Assembly (NCBI GenBank): GCA_947500845.1
Contig: CANMTP010000014.1
Span: forward strand, 1 to 64,000
DNA length: 64,000 nucleotides
Direction of reading: 5' to 3'
From: an uncultured Aquimarina sp.
GTDB taxonomy: Bacteria; Bacteroidota; Bacteroidia; Flavobacteriales; Flavobacteriaceae
Shown here: in pieces, positions 54,198-63,548 of the stretch
Numbering within the stretch: the first letter of the stretch is position 1
How the letters are laid out: every line of letters begins with the position of its first letter
Program-made: the position numbers and the translations under genes
Notes under the pieces: model-generated
Databases searched by the model: none
What the model was told of the DNA's origin: nothing
Seen by the model: only the letters and a program-made list of their open reading frames with translations

Positions 54198-54294
54198 TTT
54201 TTAAATTTTTAATCATTTAAGATTCATATACCTGATTCTAGGTGTATTTTTCATGAGCACTGTCCCTGTAAATCTTAGTCCTGACAACGCAATA

Positions 54295-57200
54295 TTATTC
54301 TAAACTCTTTTTGACCTTCGCAAATTCAACTTTTAAATGTTCAAAACGCATTTCGGCTTCTTTTCCAGGTAACTGATCTGCATTACTGATCATACGATAC
54401 AAATACATAATCTGATCAACCAGCATTGGCTTTGGGTAAGCGCCATCATCATTTTTTAATTGTTTAAGTACTTTTTCTACTTTTTTTAATCTTTCTGATG
54501 ATTGGTTCTTTTCTTTCAACTTAATCACTTCGGTTTCCAGAGTGTCTTGAAACTTACGTGCTGTTGTAAGAAGTTCGCTAATTTCTTGCTGCTTTTCAAT
54601 TTGCAAAACTATATCTTCTTTGGATACCCCATTGGCTTTTACCCTGGGATCGATTAAAAGTTCAAATGTTTGTTCTATAACGTTAGTATTGGTGCTCAAT
54701 CTAACGGTGTAAATTCCCGGAGCTGCAATGGGTCCATTTTGAAATCTTCTAGAAACCTCTTTTGCCCATGGGCCGGAATGTCTTAAGTTCCAATTAAAAC
54801 GATTTAAACCAGGTGTGTTGCTCAACGATTTGTCGACTAGATAAATGGTTTCATTAGTACTCATTGTACTTACAACATTTTCAATTAATTTTGGTTTGGT
54901 CGTATCACTAATGTATGTCGCAATAATTATTTTATTAGCATTAAGAATATCTAGTTTTACACTAGTTTTATGATCTTTTGGTATATAATAATCAATAGCA
55001 ACATTAGCTTGTGGATACACAGGAAATGTAGTTTGGCCATTACGTATCTTCGGATAACGATATCTTATCGTATTATCCGGTTTAAATAACCAGGGAGAAC
55101 TTCCTAGTTTATTGATTTCGGCTTGTCTTAACGAAGTGATATTATCCAATATCCAAAAAGAACGACCCATAGTACTTACAATAAGGTCACCACGATAGAT
55201 TTTAATATCGGTTACCGGCGTAACCGGCAAATTTTGCTGAAATGATTGCCATTTTTTACCATCATCGAATGAAATAAACAATCCAAATTCTGTGCCCGCA
55301 TACAATAGGCCTTCTCTTTTAGGGTCTTCTCTTATTACCCGCGTTGGAAAATCAGCAGGAATACCATTACTGCCAGTGGTAATTAATTCCCAGGTTTTCC
55401 CATAATTCTCAGTTTTGTAAATATAAGGCTTTTCATCTCCCAATTGATATCGTAATATAGATACGTAGGCTTTTGCCGAATTATGAGAAGACGGCTCAAC
55501 AGCATCAACCCGACCACCTTTTGGTAATTTAGATGGGGTAACGTTTGTCCATGTTTTTCCTCCATCTTTAGTAAGTTGCACTAGGCCATCATTCGACCCT
55601 GTCCAAATTAATCCTTCTTTAATTTTAGATTCTCTGATAGCGTACAAGGTGCTATAATATTCTTCACCAGTAATGTCTCGGGTAATGGGGCTACCAGAAA
55701 TAACTTGTTTATCTTCCTCGAATGCTGTTAAATCTGGTGAAATTGTTTGCCAGGTTAATCCATCATCGGTCGTTTTATGTAGATACTGGGAACCGTGATA
55801 GACGGTATTGGGATTATGTGGTGATATATGAATAGGAGCTACTCGCTGAAAGCGATATCGTAAATCTTTTGGATTTTGGCCATAGATATTACTTGCACCA
55901 ACATAGTATCCTTTTTCAACACCTGTTCGTTTATCAAAAACATTAAAACGTCCCTTACAGTTTGAATATACTATAGAATGATTTCCAGGTTTGGGTACTG
56001 CAGGTCCGGTTTCGCATCCTCCGGTATTTATAATCCAGCCAACTCCGGTATTTTGGATGGCACTTGGCGCAAAACTTGGTACTGCGATAGTAGTATAATT
56101 ATCCTGTTGACCGGCATACAACCAATAAGGGTACTGATCATCAACTTCTACCTGATAAAGTTCTGCTGTAGGTTGGTTAAACTGGCTTGACCATGTTTTA
56201 CCCCCATTGTGAGTTACATTGGCACCCCCATCATTGGATTGAATAAATAACTCAGGATTATCTGGATTGATCCAGATATCATGATTATCCCCATGTGGAG
56301 GCTTCATCTTAGTCCATGTTTTGCCCCCATCGATAGATTTTAACATTGGGTTTGCCATTGAATATACTATATCAGGGTTTTTAGGATCAACTTCAACGTT
56401 GGTATAATAAAAAGGTCTATTTACTAAACCTGCTTCATTTGATACTTTTACGAAAGATTTACCTTGATTTTCAGATTTATACAAACCCCCTTCTTTTCCC
56501 GGAGCCTCAATAATAGCATATAGGATACTTGAATCGACTGGTGACACTGCCAAATCTATCTTTCCTATTAATCCTTGAGGTAGGCCTTGACTTAGTTTTT
56601 TCCAGGTTTTTCCACCATTTACTGATTTATAGATACCTCCTTCGCTCGTATCACCCCCAGAAACGATAGTCCATGGTTTGCGCTGGGCTTTCCATGCTGC
56701 TGCATAAACCACCTCAGGATTACCTGGCAATAATTCTAAATCAGCAAAGCCAACTTCATCAGAAATAAAAAGAACTTTTTCCCAGGAGACTCCACCGTCT
56801 ATAGTTTTGTAAATACCACGTTCAGGGTTGGATTTAAATGCATTACCAATAGCTGCAACCCATACAATGCTATGATTTGTAGGATCTATTTCTACGGCAC
56901 CTATATGTCCAGTATTCTTTAAACCTATATGCTGCCATGTTTTTCCTGCGTCAATTGATTTATACATTCCTTTACCGGTAATAACATTACTTCTGAGACC
57001 GTCAGAACCAGTACCCACATAAACTATATTGGCATCATGATGTGCTACACCAATATCACCTATTGATGGCGTTGCGAAGTACTCATCAGAAACGTTCTTC
57101 CATGAGGTGCCATAATCTTCGGTTTTCCAAACTCCACCCCCTGAAGCTCCAAGATAAAAAGTTGAAGGTGTGGTTGGAGCCCCAGTAACTGCTGTTACAC

Positions 57201-57318
57201 GACCACCTCTTCCGGGACCAACAGTTCTGTATTGCAATGCGCTAAAATTCTGTGCTATTATCTCTTGGGCACCTAAAAAGAGTAATAAACAAAAAATAAT
57301 GTCATTTGTTATCCTCAT
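54295..57318 (-). CDS. VPS10/sortilin-like BNR-repeat secreted protein
   Basis: A 1007-residue exported protein; the start was placed at ATG 57318 (MRITNDIIFCLLLFLGAQ) because the signal peptide begins there, whereas the upstream ATG at 57372 adds 18 charged residues. It contains about a dozen Asp-box/BNR motifs of the S-x-D-G-G-K-T-W type (KSIDAGKTWQHIG, KSVNGGKTWKKL, KTTDDGLTWQTI), forming two beta-propellers as in VPS10/sortilin and sialidase-like proteins. A C-terminal domain of about 270 residues includes a helical coiled region. Similar genes in Bacteroidota accompany exported peptidases. The enzymatic activity, if any, is unproven. Confidence 0.88.
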   Translation of the reverse strand: MRITNDIIFCLLLFLGAQEIIAQNFSALQYRTVGPGRGGRVTAVTGAPTTPSTFYLGASGGGVWKTEDYGTSWKNVSDEYFATPSIGDIGVAHHDANIVYVGTGSDGLRSNVITGKGMYKSIDAGKTWQHIGLKNTGHIGAVEIDPTNHSIVWVAAIGNAFKSNPERGIYKTIDGGVSWEKVLFISDEVGFADLELLPGNPEVVYAAAWKAQRKPWTIVSGGDTSEGGIYKSVNGGKTWKKLSQGLPQGLIGKIDLAVSPVDSSILYAIIEAPGKEGGLYKSENQGKSFVKVSNEAGLVNRPFYYTNVEVDPKNPDIVYSMANPMLKSIDGGKTWTKMKPPHGDNHDIWINPDNPELFIQSNDGGANVTHNGGKTWSSQFNQPTAELYQVEVDDQYPYWLYAGQQDNYTTIAVPSFAPSAIQNTGVGWIINTGGCETGPAVPKPGNHSIVYSNCKGRFNVFDKRTGVEKGYYVGASNIYGQNPKDLRYRFQRVAPIHISPHNPNTVYHGSQYLHKTTDDGLTWQTISPDLTAFEEDKQVISGSPITRDITGEEYYSTLYAIRESKIKEGLIWTGSNDGLVQLTKDGGKTWTNVTPSKLPKGGRVDAVEPSSHNSAKAYVSILRYQLGDEKPYIYKTENYGKTWELITTGSNGIPADFPTRVIREDPKREGLLYAGTEFGLFISFDDGKKWQSFQQNLPVTPVTDIKIYRGDLIVSTMGRSFWILDNITSLRQAEINKLGSSPWLFKPDNTIRYRYPKIRNGQTTFPVYPQANVAIDYYIPKDHKTSVKLDILNANKIIIATYISDTTKPKLIENVVSTMSTNETIYLVDKSLSNTPGLNRFNWNLRHSGPWAKEVSRRFQNGPIAAPGIYTVRLSTNTNVIEQTFELLIDPRVKANGVSKEDIVLQIEKQQEISELLTTARKFQDTLETEVIKLKEKNQSSERLKKVEKVLKQLKNDDGAYPKPMLVDQIMYLYRMISNADQLPGKEAEMRFEHLKVEFAKVKKSLE

Positions 57319-57381
57319 AAATTTGTTTTTATGCTCGAGTTTATCATTAAATGGAATTGTTTTATTCATCACTTTATAGAA

Positions 57382-58992
57382 CTAATTATTTTTTTTAAGA
57401 GTAGGATAGTTAATTCCTAATTGTTCTAAATATGAATCGTATTTATTTTCATCGTAATAAAATTGCTCTAACTTCTCTCTGTATTGGTTCATGATGTCTT
57501 TATTTAAGTAAATTGGCGGCTTATCATCAGCCGAAATCATGGGCTTATACTTTGTTTCTTTACTTTGTACATTATTAAAATAATTCCATGCTTGTTCTAC
57601 CAGAACTGGTTTTAGTAACAGGTCAAGTATAGTCATTGCCTCTACTTTTGCTCCTGAGGTGGCACCTTTGTGAGCAATAGGGGTGGCCATTGCAATTGCA
57701 TTGCTCCAATGATGCCCTTGCAAACCTGGTATATTTGAAGGGTATCTGAGTGTCACTGTTGGAACTTTCCATGACACGTCTCCAATATCATCAGACCCCC
57801 CACTTACAGGTCTTTTAAGGGGAATTCCTATTGGTGAAAGTTTTGTATTTAGGCCATCTGTTTTTTTTGAATTTACTTCCTTTTGAACTGCTTTTGCAAG
57901 CATCTGGTCTTCGTTTGACCATTGTGGCAAGCCTATTTGCTGTATGTTTGCATACATTTGCTCAGCAATAATCTTATTAAAATGTCGTGGCCATGCCGCT
58001 CCAACAATTTTAGAGGTCATTGCAGTATCAGTCATGAGGGCTGCTCCTTTAGCTATATTGTTTGCGTCATTATACATTTCAATAATTCCTTCATAGGTAA
58101 TATCCCGAAAGTAATACCATATAGAGGCTTTTGACGGGACAACATTAGGTTGGTCTCCTGCATCGGTAAAAATAGAATGTGACCTTTTCAAAGGGTGCAA
58201 ATGTTCTCGTTTATAATTCCATCCCACATTCATGAGTTCGGCAGCATCAAGTGCGCTTCTCCCTCTCCAGGGTGAGCCTGCAGAATGTGCAGCTTCTCCA
58301 TCAAAGGTATATTCTACAGATATTAGCCCAGTACCTCTTGCCTGACCCCATGAGACGCTTAAGTTACTGCTCACGTGAGTAAAGATGCACACATCAATAT
58401 CATCAAAAAGACCATCTCGAGTGTACCATGCTTTGGAAGCAAGCAATTCTTCGGCTATGCCAGGCCAAAGTACTAAAGTACCTTTGATATCTTCTCGTTC
58501 CATTAGTTGTTTTACGGCCAGGGCAGCAGTAATATTTAGAGGTATTCCCGAGTTATGTCCCTCGCCATGTCCTGGCGCTCCATCAACCATTGGTTTGTGG
58601 TAAGCAACCCCGGGGTATTGAGAAGCTTTCGGAATACAATCAACATCACTGCCCAATGCGATAACTGGACCTTTACCGTTGCTCCATCTAGCAAACCATG
58701 CTGTGGGGATACCGGCAACCCCCTTTTTTATTTGAAATCCGTTTTTCTCTAATATTTGGCTTAAGTATTTTGAAGATTCAGTTTCTTGAAACCCTAGTTC
58801 TGAAAAACTGAATATTTTATCTATCATAACTTGTGTTTGCTTATGATTAGATTCAACTAAGTCCGCAACTTCAGATTTCAATTTTGTAATTTGTTTTTTT
58901 GAGTATTTTTTTTGAGCGACTATTTGATTAAAACTACTTAATAATAGTAGCACGCAAAAAAACAGAGTTGATTTTTTTAGAGGTGCTTTCAT
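57382..58992 (-). CDS. M20-family amidohydrolase (AbgB-like)
   Basis: A 536-residue exported hydrolase (signal STLFFCVLLLLSSFNQIVAQ). The M20D/AbgB pattern is visible: LGSDVDCIPKASQYPG, GHGEGHNSGIPLNITAAL, LWPGIAEELLASK with the catalytic Glu-Glu, and EAAHSAGSPWRGRSALDAAEL in the dimerisation domain. Where related enzymes have a metal-ligand Cys (HACGH or HGCGH), this one has Glu in GHGEGH. Such enzymes cleave N-acyl or p-aminobenzoyl amino acids. It lies upstream of the VPS10-like gene (gap 63 bases with the chosen start) and downstream of the P1 peptidase gene. Confidence 0.9.
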   Translation of the reverse strand: MKAPLKKSTLFFCVLLLLSSFNQIVAQKKYSKKQITKLKSEVADLVESNHKQTQVMIDKIFSFSELGFQETESSKYLSQILEKNGFQIKKGVAGIPTAWFARWSNGKGPVIALGSDVDCIPKASQYPGVAYHKPMVDGAPGHGEGHNSGIPLNITAALAVKQLMEREDIKGTLVLWPGIAEELLASKAWYTRDGLFDDIDVCIFTHVSSNLSVSWGQARGTGLISVEYTFDGEAAHSAGSPWRGRSALDAAELMNVGWNYKREHLHPLKRSHSIFTDAGDQPNVVPSKASIWYYFRDITYEGIIEMYNDANNIAKGAALMTDTAMTSKIVGAAWPRHFNKIIAEQMYANIQQIGLPQWSNEDQMLAKAVQKEVNSKKTDGLNTKLSPIGIPLKRPVSGGSDDIGDVSWKVPTVTLRYPSNIPGLQGHHWSNAIAMATPIAHKGATSGAKVEAMTILDLLLKPVLVEQAWNYFNNVQSKETKYKPMISADDKPPIYLNKDIMNQYREKLEQFYYDENKYDSYLEQLGINYPTLKKNN

Positions 58993-59078
58993 AAATATTG
59001 ATAATTAAGATGTTAATTTTTTTGACTTTTTTTAAACGGTAATAGTTTTTAAAACACATTGACTTATAGTCAACCTAT

Positions 59079-60221
59079 TTATTTTTTACGAGCCTTATAT
59101 TTATCTAATATTTTAAGTGTTTTTTCGATAGGTAATGCGTTCATCATTCTTCCTTTTTGCCCTTTCATATCGGTTGCCATAAAAAGCGAATTATAAATCG
59201 CTTCTTCGGTAGCTTCAACTACTGCCAGAAAAAGAGGAGACATGTGATCGTTAGAAACTTCTATAACAGGTTTTTCTATTTTTTTTGAATCATACGGGAT
59301 ACGAAGTTGAGGGTGAGTACTAAAGGCTATACTATAATCACCACTACCGTTAGATGAAAAAGATCCCACTTTGCCAAATGCTAAAAAAGAACGTTTTGCC
59401 AGACGTTTTAAATTTCTGGCTGATAATGGAGCATCAGTAGCAATAATAATCATGCACGAACCATCAACCACATAAGGGACATCCTGCGCCATATAAAAAT
59501 TATTGAGTTCTTCTCCTACAGGAGCACCATTGATGGTAAGAATACCTCCAAAATTGGTTTGAACAAGGACACCAATCGTATAACCTCCTTTATCTTTTGG
59601 AAGTACTCGGGATGAAGTCCCAATACCTCCTTTAAAGCCCAAACATCTAGTTCCTGTTCCTGCACCTACATTTCCCTCGGCAACAATTTTGGTAGTTGCT
59701 GCATGTATAGCTTCGATAACGTGATTATCTTTTACGTGCCGCCCTCTAATATCATTTAGCCATCCATCGTTGGTTTCCCCTACTACCGGATTAACTGACC
59801 TAATGTTGGAATTTTCATGGGTCGATAGTGTGTAATTTACGATGCTATTGGCAACGAGAAAAGCATTGAGTGTGTTAGTTAAAGCTATTGGTGTTTCGAG
59901 ATTACCTAGCTCTTCGATTTGTGTAAAACCAAGTGCTTTACCAAAACCGTTACCTACAAATACTGCTGCGGGTACTTTTTCCCTGAAAATGTTTCCTTGA
60001 TGAGGTATGATTACCGTGACACCAGTACGTATCGAATCTCCAACTATCAATGTTTTTTGTCCTACCGAAACACCATTTACATCGGTAATAGCATTCCATT
60101 TTCCTGGGGTAAGGATACCAGGTGCAATACCAAAATCCCTAGCTCTTTTCCTCTGATTTTGGGCTTGTAAACTTAAAAAAAAGCTTAAAGAGAATACCAG
60201 GACAACTGTACATCTTAACAT
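59079..60221 (-). CDS. P1 family peptidase (DmpA-like aminopeptidase)
   Basis: A 380-residue exported DmpA/BapA-type peptidase (signal VVLVFSLSFFLSLQAQ). These Ntn-like enzymes self-cleave before a Ser that becomes the N-terminal nucleophile. The Gly254-Ser255 step in VVDGSCMIIIATDAP would yield a beta chain of 126 residues, matching DmpA, and LKRLAKRSFLAFGKVGSFSS and NGSGDYSIAFST follow. Family enzymes release N-terminal L-residues, D-amino-acid esters or beta-peptides. It sits between the M20 gene (86-base gap) and the frameshifted serine hydrolase (37-base gap). Confidence 0.93.
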   Translation of the reverse strand: MLRCTVVLVFSLSFFLSLQAQNQRKRARDFGIAPGILTPGKWNAITDVNGVSVGQKTLIVGDSIRTGVTVIIPHQGNIFREKVPAAVFVGNGFGKALGFTQIEELGNLETPIALTNTLNAFLVANSIVNYTLSTHENSNIRSVNPVVGETNDGWLNDIRGRHVKDNHVIEAIHAATTKIVAEGNVGAGTGTRCLGFKGGIGTSSRVLPKDKGGYTIGVLVQTNFGGILTINGAPVGEELNNFYMAQDVPYVVDGSCMIIIATDAPLSARNLKRLAKRSFLAFGKVGSFSSNGSGDYSIAFSTHPQLRIPYDSKKIEKPVIEVSNDHMSPLFLAVVEATEEAIYNSLFMATDMKGQKGRMMNALPIEKTLKILDKYKARKK

Positions 60222-60258
60222 AGATTTTTATTTGTTATATTTTGAATAAAATATTTCC

Positions 60259-61931
60259 TTATTTACGTTTTTCAAACCAAAGGTTTCTCACCCTTCCATT
60301 AGATACAAATGCTCCCGTGACATTTCCTTTTTCATCTCTCTGAAATTTAACAAAATTAAATCCATGATTACCTCTCAGGACATCTTCTTTGATAATTTTC
60401 ATTTCAAAATCTCCATGTCTTATGTGATTTCCGGTTATTTTTTTACCATTAGTTGAAATATAATAACTGGTTTTCAGTTCCGGGCTGAAATATTCGCCGA
60501 CAAATGATTGTAGTAACTCCTTTGAATAAGGAGTCGGATAGGTTTGAATGCACTGAAAACAGTTGGTGAATTATGATCAATAAATGTTCTCATGGTCTTG
60601 CCTTGTTCTTTGCTCAACTCAAATCGAATTTTAACAGAACTGTCCACCATTTTAAATTCGTTCTTTTTCATGGGAATTATACGAACTTCATTATTTTCAG
60701 AGCGAACATATCGTAATGTATCATTCTTTAAATAAATTTGACGAACAATGTTGTTTTTATCATTCCAGTATGAGGCAACATATTTCTGCAATGTTTTATT
60801 GGAAAGCTTGATTGCCTTACTTATATTGGCATTAATTCCCTCATTATTTTTCGTCACATGATCGAGCAGTATTTTAGAAATTTCAACTGCTTTATTGCCA
60901 GGTGAGGATGTAGAAAAATTTGTAATGATCGCAATACTTAACTTTTCATCAGGATATGTACAAATAAAAGATCGATAACCACCAATCGAACCTCCATGTC
61001 CAATCCGTTTAATACCTCTTAATGAGTCAATCCTTACACCAAAAGCATAATCATTAAATTTTCCATTATTCAAAGGGTCTAATGTAAGCATCATTTCAAA
61101 GGCCTTTTCCCATTGTGGTTTTGGGTTATAAAAATTTTCAAGCCAATTCAACAAATCATCTGTTGTAGAGTGTATATTTCCAGAACCTACATACCCCCAA
61201 TATTCGACGGCTCTGTCAAATCCTTGTTTCCTTGTGTAATAGGAAGTAGCATTATCGGGAACCACTCTGCTATAATCATCTTCAACATAGGTATGTGTCA
61301 TATCTAGGGGTATAAAGATCGATTTTTTCATCCAATCGGTGAACTTCTCTTTGGTTACTTCTTCAATAATTTTTGCCATAAACATATAACCGGTATTGCA
61401 GTATAAAAACTCGTCTCCGGATGGAAAGTTTAAGTCACGTTGGTCTTTCATAATCCTATACAAATCCTCATTAGTCCTGGAATCATCACTTCTCCATCCT
61501 GCAAGGGAAAATAAGGCATGAAGGCTTCTTAACCCACTGGAATGGTGCAGCATTTGTCGAATAGTAATTGATTCGGCAAATTCGGGGAGATCCGGCATGT
61601 ACTTTTTAATATTATCATCAACCGAGAGTTTTCCCTGAAGATGAAGAAGTACAATTCCCATAGCAGTAAATTGTTTGGAGACAGATGCTACATTAAAGAG
61701 CGTACTGGTAGAATTTGGAACCAAATACTCTAAACTGGCAAGTCCATACGCTTTTGAAAATACAATCTTACCTTCTTTCATAATTCCGATGGACCCTCCC
61801 GGATGATTGGGGACATTCCACTCTCTAAAAATGCTATCAATCTTTTGATATTGAGAAGTTGTTAACTGCGAATGACCCAATTGAAAAAAGAAACCAAAAA
61901 CAAATATTAACAGTATTGACCTGTGTTTCAT
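60259..61931 (-). pseudogene. Beta-lactamase-related serine hydrolase, frameshifted near its C-terminus
   Basis: An exported class C beta-lactamase/D-aminopeptidase-like hydrolase with signal peptide (SILLIFVFGFFFQLGHSQ; start ATG 61931). The catalytic residues are Ser83 and Lys86 in ASVSKQF, Tyr177 in YCNTGY, and the HGG motif at His312 (GHGGSIGGYR). The catalytic domain is intact up to Lys463. There the frame shifts at an AAA run (60543-60545), so the plus-one frame reads TYPTPYSKELLQSFVGEYFS and continues uninterrupted for about 95 codons to the stop at 60259-60261. The unshifted frame ends early at 60474 with unrelated residues. One inserted A would restore a 557-residue protein. A sequencing error or real phase-variable run cannot be excluded, and the catalytic domain may still work. 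Confidence 0.85.
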
Positions 61932-61952
61932 TTTTAATAAAATCATTGTTTG

Positions 61953-63548
61953 TTATTTTTGTTGCTCATTTTTTACTTTCCTAAGGACTTTTCCTGCCTT
62001 TATATTTTGAAATACTCCTTCATCAATAGAAAGTTGTCCGTTGATCATCACATAATATATCCCCTCTGGGTACTGATGTGGTTTTTCAAATGTTGCTTTG
62101 TCAATAATTGTTTTTGGATCAAAGATTACTATATCGGCCTTCATTTTTTCTTTAATAATTCCCCTGTCGTTTAAACCAAGGGTCACCGCCGGAAGTTTTG
62201 TCATTTTATATATTGCCTCTGATAATGAGAGTACTGATTTTTCTCTAACATAATGTCCTAAAACTCTTGGGAAAGTACCGTACCACCGTGGGTGCGGATG
62301 TCCCATTCCGGGTTTGACCAGTCTTCCATCGGAAGCGATCATGGTTTGCGGATGCTTCATAATTCGCTCTACATCACCTTCATCCATGGCATGAAAAACA
62401 CACGAAGCACCTCCTTTTACCTGAGCTTCTATTACGAGATCTGCACCATTTTCTACAGTTGGTGTTAATCCTTTTAACTCGCACCAATATTTCAAAGTCT
62501 TTCCCTCAAGTTCAGGCATCCATTTTACCTTGGCAAATTGTATTCTGTTTAGGTCACTGCCTCCGCGATCATTTAAAATATTGAAAATAATTCCAGACTT
62601 GATACTATCTCTTAGTTTGGGGTTTAGCACTCTTTGTTTAAAGGCATCGTTACCTCCGGCTCTTGCCCAACTTGCAATTAATACAGATATCCCTGTATAG
62701 CTGGCATTATATGGGTATTGATCCATTTTAATATCAAGTCCAGCGGCCCTAGCAGAATCTACCATAGCCAACGTCCTGGTACTTTTACCCCACATGGGTT
62801 TTCCAATTACTTTATGATGTGTTAATATCACTGGGATATCTGCTTTTTCAGAAATGAAAATAGCTTCTTTTACCGCTTCGAACAACCCTAATCCTTCTTC
62901 TCTTAAATGTGATGTATAAATTCCTTCTTCGGCTGATGCAGCTTTTGATAGTTCGATAACTTCGTCTACTTTAGAGAAAGCTCCCGGTAAATATTTTAAA
63001 CCAGTAGAAATTCCATACGCTCCTTCTTGCATCGCCTGTTGTATTTGTTCCTTCATAAGATACAATTCTTGTTGAGTAGGAGCTCTGTTTTCTAACCCCA
63101 TCACATTTTTCCTAACTGTATTATGTCCGATAAGGTATGTCACATTCATTCCAGTGCCAACTTTTGTCAATGTATCCAGATATTTTCCAAAGGGCCAGGG
63201 ACTAGACCCATCCGGACCACCTAAAGCCGTAGTTACTCCTTGTCTAATATGGCTTTCACAGTTTGGAAGTTCAAGGATAGGATCCAGGTGAGCATGCATG
63301 TCGATAAATCCGGGCGCAACTACCATATTACTGGCATCGATAATACGCATGGCCTTTGCTTTAGAAAGATCTCCTATTTTTTCGATAACATCATCCTTTA
63401 TGCCTATATCCATAGGTATTGCATCACTTCCTGTACCATCATAGATAGCACCATTTTTTATAATAATTGTATATACTTCTTGCTTAGAACAACTACATAA
63501 AATAACTGTAATTAGGAAGAAACTAAATAAGATATTTGACTTAATCAT
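61953..63548 (-). CDS. N-acyl-D-amino-acid deacylase lipoprotein
   Basis: A 531-residue lipoprotein (FFLITVILCSC, Cys20) of the amidohydrolase superfamily. The D-aminoacylase signatures are present: VVAPGFIDMHAHLDP with metal His85 and His87, YTSHLREEGLG near 225, ILTHHKVIGKP with paired His, MIASDGRLVKPG with the catalytic Asp, and HPHPRWYGTFPRVLG. The reaction is hydrolysis of N-acyl-D-amino acids to D-amino acids. The ATG overlaps the transaminase stop by 4 bases, directly linking release and use of a D-amino acid. The lipid anchor places it on an outer surface or in the periplasm. Confidence 0.93.
   Translation of the reverse strand: MIKSNILFSFFLITVILCSCSKQEVYTIIIKNGAIYDGTGSDAIPMDIGIKDDVIEKIGDLSKAKAMRIIDASNMVVAPGFIDMHAHLDPILELPNCESHIRQGVTTALGGPDGSSPWPFGKYLDTLTKVGTGMNVTYLIGHNTVRKNVMGLENRAPTQQELYLMKEQIQQAMQEGAYGISTGLKYLPGAFSKVDEVIELSKAASAEEGIYTSHLREEGLGLFEAVKEAIFISEKADIPVILTHHKVIGKPMWGKSTRTLAMVDSARAAGLDIKMDQYPYNASYTGISVLIASWARAGGNDAFKQRVLNPKLRDSIKSGIIFNILNDRGGSDLNRIQFAKVKWMPELEGKTLKYWCELKGLTPTVENGADLVIEAQVKGGASCVFHAMDEGDVERIMKHPQTMIASDGRLVKPGMGHPHPRWYGTFPRVLGHYVREKSVLSLSEAIYKMTKLPAVTLGLNDRGIIKEKMKADIVIFDPKTIIDKATFEKPHQYPEGIYYVMINGQLSIDEGVFQNIKAGKVLRKVKNEQQK

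Noticed and set aside
57319-57372. Earlier start of the VPS10-like protein
   Set aside because: The 18 extra residues are charged and precede a complete signal peptide starting at Met 57318.
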